Origin: Parasitella parasitica
Taxonomy: Eukaryota; Mucoromycota; Mucoromycetes; Mucorales; Mucoraceae
Assembly (NCBI GenBank): GCA_025201805.1
Contig: MU619332.1
Location: 74,035-95,231 of the forward strand
Direction: 5' to 3'
Length of the DNA stretch: 21,197 nt
In this document: positions 17,601-21,197 of the stretch, in pieces
Position numbering within the stretch: position 1 is the first letter of the stretch
Layout: each line of letters opens with the position of its first letter
Program-made: the position numbers and the translations under genes
Notes under the pieces: model-generated
Told to the model about the DNA's origin: nothing
Database searches by the model: none
Seen by the model: the letters and a program-made list of their open reading frames with translations, nothing else

Positions 17601-18587
17601 ATGAATACTAACTATTCTGTGTCTACGAAGATAATTACAATGGCTCTCGAACGTAAATATGGTTCTGGTTCTTCTGGCGCAAGGTTCATGAGGGAACCTA
17701 AGGTCTTCGATGGAAAAGACGAAGAAAAGGCCTCGGTTTGGCTGGCACGCATGAACAGGCTCAAGAAAAGTGCCAAGATTACTGACGAGGAAATGTTGAT
17801 AATCGTGGAGGAGAACCTGGTCATGAAGGCTGAATCGTGGTGGAACGTTGTTGGTGCCAAGGCAGAGAATTGGGCTCAATTCGAAGATGCCTTTAAGAAG
17901 CAATACTTGGTGGATCTGGACGATAAATGGTGGGCTGCGGTCTATGCATTGAAACAAGGCGAAGAATTTCGTACTGTTACCGATGTTGCGATTAGGTTGG
18001 AAGAACTGTTCAACTTACTGGGTAACAAGGATCAAGGCTTGCTGGTACGCACCTTCTTGAATGCTATTAAATCAAGCATTGCATACGAGGTTGAGAAAGA
18101 GAACCGCCCCACAACCTTTGCAATTGCCAAGGAAAGAGCATGCCAAATCGAGAAGTCCCAGGTTAAGTACGGGATCTCGAAAGGTCAGGGTGATGTGCCT
18201 GGGCCTGATGCCAAGGTGATGAGTTCCAATGGTCAAGAAAGGGATTTCGCCGATAACAAGTCCGAGTCCACGGCGATCTCGAGTGTGATGTCCTTGGTTG
18301 ATAAGCTGGAAAAGTTATCTATCAACTTGGTAGCTCTTCAGGATGCAGCAATCTCGAACAAGGGTGGTCTCGTTGCTGGAGGCAATAACTATGGTGGTGG
18401 ATTCAGACGCAATGGTCAAACAGGCATTGTGTGTTTTAGATGCGGGGAACCTAGCCATAAAAAGTATGAGTGTTCGGCTGAATTTAGCGACAAGCTGGAT
18501 AAACCTACCTCCCCTCCGCTAGCCACGGGTCCGAATGCTATTCCTTTAGGTAACCAGGCGGGAAAAGACAAGGAGTGGTCCCAATAG
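17601..18587 (+). CDS. gag: Gypsy gag polyprotein
   Basis: 328 residues, uninterrupted. The central part (about 35-200) has the retrotransposon gag/capsid pattern: FDGKDEEKASVWLARMNRLK, AESWWNVVGAKAENWAQFED, FKKQYLVDLDDKWWAAVYAL and LVRTFLNAIKSSIAYEVEKE. A single nucleocapsid zinc knuckle, CFRCGEPSHKKYEC, uses Cys278, Cys281, His286 and Cys291 (C-x2-C-x4-H-x4-C) to bind the element RNA. A second ATG at 17640 (MALERKYG) is an alternative start. The frame ends with TAG at 18585, inside the stem-loop of the frameshift signal, and overlaps pol by 34 bases in the -1 frame. The protein would form the particle in which reverse transcription occurs. Confidence 0.92.
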   Translation: MNTNYSVSTKIITMALERKYGSGSSGARFMREPKVFDGKDEEKASVWLARMNRLKKSAKITDEEMLIIVEENLVMKAESWWNVVGAKAENWAQFEDAFKKQYLVDLDDKWWAAVYALKQGEEFRTVTDVAIRLEELFNLLGNKDQGLLVRTFLNAIKSSIAYEVEKENRPTTFAIAKERACQIEKSQVKYGISKGQGDVPGPDAKVMSSNGQERDFADNKSESTAISSVMSLVDKLEKLSINLVALQDAAISNKGGLVAGGNNYGGGFRRNGQTGIVCFRCGEPSHKKYECSAEFSDKLDKPTSPPLATGPNAIPLGNQAGKDKEWSQ

Positions 18588-21197
18588 GGGATGGTTCCAC
18601 TCCAATTGTTAATTCCCCCAAAATCCCCATATCCACTCCGGTTAATATGATCGACACCGTTGCCGAGGTGGATGAATTGAATGAGGTGTTGGCTGTGAAA
18701 CGTGGGCATGCATCGAATGAAATTCCAATTGCTGTTCCAGATCAGCAAGTCCAGGTGAATAAAAGAGCCAGGCAACAAGGGCCGCCACCTGTGGAAATCC
18801 AGCCCATTGTCGATGCTGCAATGAAGGAACCAATTAAGAGACGTGCTAGGCCACAGCAAAGGGTTTTGTCGGTGCCAACTCGATCGCTAAATATATGGGA
18901 AAGGCTGGCTAATCTGGATGCAGGGTTGTCTGTACTAGATTGGGTTGCGATTGACAAGGATGCAGCCAAGGATCTGGTTGATGGCTTGCGAGACTTGAGA
19001 AAGCAGAGGCCTAAAAGAACAAGACGGCATCTTGAAAAATTTGAAGGGATCGAAGTTCCAAACAGGGTCAATGCGGTGGGGCATCTGATGGACGGTGATG
19101 ATGGTGATTCTCTTTCTCTTTCATCGTGCTATGACTCCAATGGCGACTCCTTGGATAGTGTTAGCTCATCTGACGAAGACTTGGATTTGGACGACATCAA
19201 GTCGGTGTATAGGTATCCTTATGACCTGTCAAAAATGAAATGGAGTTCTCCTTTGAAGGCTGAAGTTTCAATTAACGGCAAGAAGGTCATTGCTTGTTTT
19301 GATACCGGGGGTTCTATCAGTGTAATTAGTAAAAGGCTGTGTGAGGAACTTGCTTTGGTTACAAATGGGGATACTCTCCAATTAGTGGGCTTTGATAACA
19401 ATACGGCGGGTGCTCGAGCCGATATCGTGATGGACGTACCCATCTCAATTCAAGGTCATGTACGTCCTGACCATATGTGTGTGCAAGCTGACGCGACCGA
19501 TAATCTATTAATTCTTGGGGTACCATGGTTCCAAGCCTATGGTGTTGAGTTAGACATTGCCAAATCTGTTATTAAGGTACCTACGACTTCTGGCGTGATT
19601 AAGTTGCAAGGATATACCTCACACGTACCGGGCCTAGTCAACAAGGAAATCTATAAGATCGAACTGGCTAAGAAATACAGTAATTCTTTGGAGGAGGATT
19701 TGATACCGGATACAGGCAATGAAGGCATGGTTTTTACCGAAGACAACATTACAGAAGGCGTCCCTAATTTCTTGAAGCAAGTTGTACAGGACTTCAAGCA
19801 TACCTTTTCTGAAGTGTCTGGTCTAACTAAAATCAAAGGGTACAAAATGAGAATTCAGCTTGTTGAAGGCGCTGAGCCGATCAGATCGAAATGCTTTCGA
19901 CTTACTTGGGAAGATGAAGACGCTCTCAACCAGTACATTAACGAAATGCTGGAGCTGGATTTGATCGAAGAGGCCGACGGTACTTGGAGTTCTGCTGCGT
20001 TTTTGGTGGGTAAAAAGGATGGTGCAAAAAGATGTGTGATTGATTATAGGCGGCTCAATAAATTGATTGTACAATCGTACTTTCCTACACCAACAGTAGC
20101 TGAATTGACTGAACTGACCGCCGGTATGAACTACTTTTCGTGTTTTGACGCTTCCTCAGGTTACCATCAGCTGGAAATTGACCCGCAAGATAAGCTTTCC
20201 AGGGACGTAACAGGTTTCATTACCAAGAGAGGCATTTTTCGCTATAAAGTTTTGCCAATGGGGGTGTCTGTGGGTGGATCAGAATTTCAAAAATGTATGA
20301 ATGATATATTCAAGGATCTCGTTGGTGTTTGTTTGGCCATTTTTTATGACGACGTGTTATGCTACTCGAAAACCGAGGAAGAACACAAGATCCACTTGAG
20401 ATTGCTATTTGAGGCGGCAGAGAAAGCAAACCTGAAGTTCAAGCGCAAGAAATGTCATTTTGGTCAAGACTGTGTTGAGTATCTAGGCCATGTTATTGGT
20501 AGTCAAGGAGCTAGACCTGGGGATAGGAATATCGAGAAGATAAAAAACTTCCCAGCGTGTCAGGACGTTTCGCAATTGAAGAGCTTCTTGGGTCTGACTG
20601 GCTTTTTTCGTAAATTCACACCTAATTATGCGGTAGTGGCGGCTGATCTGGTTAAATTGACAAGAAAAAGTGCAAGATTTGTTTGGGGTAAGGAGCAGCA
20701 AGAAGCCTTTGATAAACTTAAGGAAATTCAATGCTCAAAACCGGGGCTGGCTTTTCCGGATCGCGAGAAATTTCAAATTTTGACGGTAGATGGGAGTTCA
20801 TCTGGTCTTGGGTGTGTATTGACCCAGGTGGATAAAGAAGATGTGACAACAAGAAAGCGTGAACAAGTAATTGGATACGGCTCTAGAAGCTTAAGGGGAT
20901 CTGAGCGCAATTGGCACATTCACGAGATTGAAGCCTTTGCCGTGGTTTGGGCCATTCAATTTTACAAGCATTACTTGCGAGGACGAAAATTTCTGTTAGT
21001 GACGGATCATTCGAGTCTTGTATATTTATTCAAGCCCACAAAGCAATCTCCCAAATTAACAAGATGGTGCGCTAGTGTAATGGAATACGACTTTGACATC
21101 ATGTATAAACCGGGTCCCGAGAACATTGCTGATCCACTGTCAAGATGCATTCCCTTTGAAGAATTTAAACAGGAGATGGGATTTATAAATATAGTAT
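18554..21197 (+). CDS. pol: Gypsy pol polyprotein, C-terminus cut by window edge
   Basis: Open from just after TAA 18551 to the last base, in the -1 frame relative to gag, with no stop in about 880 codons. It is most likely made by frameshifting at 18560-18566; the first ATG is at 18647. In order: a charged linker with an acidic SSDEDLDLDD stretch (about 19170-19195), then an aspartic protease (FDTGGSISVISK, Asp codon 19301; later LLILGVPWF). Reverse transcriptase follows (FLVGKKDGAKRCVIDYRRLN, FDASSGYHQLEID, and the catalytic FYDD at 20342-20353, the Y-x-D-D motif with Phe in first place). Last is RNase H (VDGSSSGLGCVL, IHEIEAFAVVWAIQF, VTDHSSLVYL). The tail PENIADPLSR matches the NxADxLSR end of gypsy RNase H. 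Integrase should lie beyond the edge. Confidence 0.93.
18560..18603 (+). promoter_or_regulatory. -1 ribosomal frameshift signal between gag and pol
   Basis: The heptamer GGGAAAA (18560-18566) lies in the gag frame as G GGA AAA, the X XXY YYZ form needed for -1 slippage, and re-pairs as GGG AAA in the pol frame. After a 5-nt spacer (GACAA), GGAGTGG (18572-18578) pairs perfectly with CCACTCC (18597-18603). The loop can form a smaller CCC/GGG stem around AATA, with the gag stop TAG starting in it. The whole lies in the 34-base gag/pol overlap or just past it. Confidence 0.8.

Larger units (their letters stand above)
16985..21197 (+). mobile_element. Ty3/gypsy LTR retrotransposon (3' part beyond the window)
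   Basis: Order LTR, leader, gag, pol with protease, reverse transcriptase and RNase H; integrase would follow RNase H, as usual for Ty3/gypsy. No stop breaks gag or pol in the visible part, so the copy looks intact and perhaps young. It sits directly upstream of a tRNA gene in the divergent orientation, like Ty3 of yeast. Confidence 0.9.

Noticed and set aside
18642-20731. Several minus-strand frames of 60-147 residues in the retroelement
   Set aside because: All are antisense to the continuous gag-pol frames with protease, RT and RNase H motifs.
1-21197. CRISPR arrays, bacterial operons or Shine-Dalgarno sites
   Set aside because: No regularly spaced direct repeats, and the spliced genes, tRNA and LTR structure show a eukaryotic nuclear locus.

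Overview
The window reads as nuclear DNA of a fungus, most likely an early-diverging mould of the Mucoromycota (Mucorales-like). It is AT-rich. Its genes are split by many short introns (mostly about 45-80 nt) with GT...AG borders. The proteins are fungal in type (a Ppo-like fatty-acid dioxygenase, a Rex1-like RNA exonuclease, Rad23 and Nap1). tRNA-Leu(AAG) genes, a Ty3/gypsy retroelement and a Fanzor (eukaryotic TnpB-like) relic fit this as well. The phylum is an inference from gene style, not from a marker gene.

Layout: (1) 1-676 is gene-free, with an 11-G run. (2) 677-2815, plus strand: Rex1/RNH70-like DEDDh RNA exonuclease, six exons. (3) 3215-5659, plus strand: stand-alone haem dioxygenase of the Ppo/linoleate diol synthase type, seven exons, with no P450 half. 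(4) 6122-6412, minus strand: very small protein ending in one C2H2 zinc finger. (5) 6705-8794: a 2.09 kb element bounded by perfect 29-bp inverted repeats that start with TTAA; its only recognisable cargo is a decayed Fanzor nuclease gene on the minus strand (6883-8262). A frame-broken coding-like remnant (6473-6705) touches its left edge. (6) 9630-11298, plus strand: Rad23 ubiquitin receptor, ten exons. (7) 11299-13309: mostly empty, with one small orphan ORF. (8) 13310-14811, plus strand: Nap1 histone chaperone, six exons, ending in a CKQS prenylation-type tail. (9) 15680-17476: a symmetrical repeat zone with a solo LTR on the minus strand, a tRNA-Leu(AAG) gene, a 216-bp spacer, an identical tRNA-Leu gene in opposite orientation, and then the LTR of the next element. 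(10) 16985 to the window end: a Ty3/gypsy retrotransposon with 5' LTR, gag and pol (protease, RT, RNase H; integrase lies beyond the edge).

The host genes are ordinary housekeeping or signalling genes with no operon-like link: RNA 3'-end maturation (Rex1), oxylipin formation (Ppo-like), proteasome delivery (Rad23) and histone handling (Nap1). The most notable parts are the mobile ones. The Fanzor element shows how the eukaryotic RNA-guided nuclease travels and dies: RuvC-I Asp is kept, RuvC-III Asp has become Asn, and there are several stops and frame changes. The gypsy element carries a textbook -1 frameshift signal between gag and pol (GGGAAAA, 5-nt spacer, 7-bp stem), and its LTR begins about 10 bp upstream of a tRNA gene, as expected for Ty3-like integration. 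All spliced models were deduced by eye from splice motifs and reading frame.
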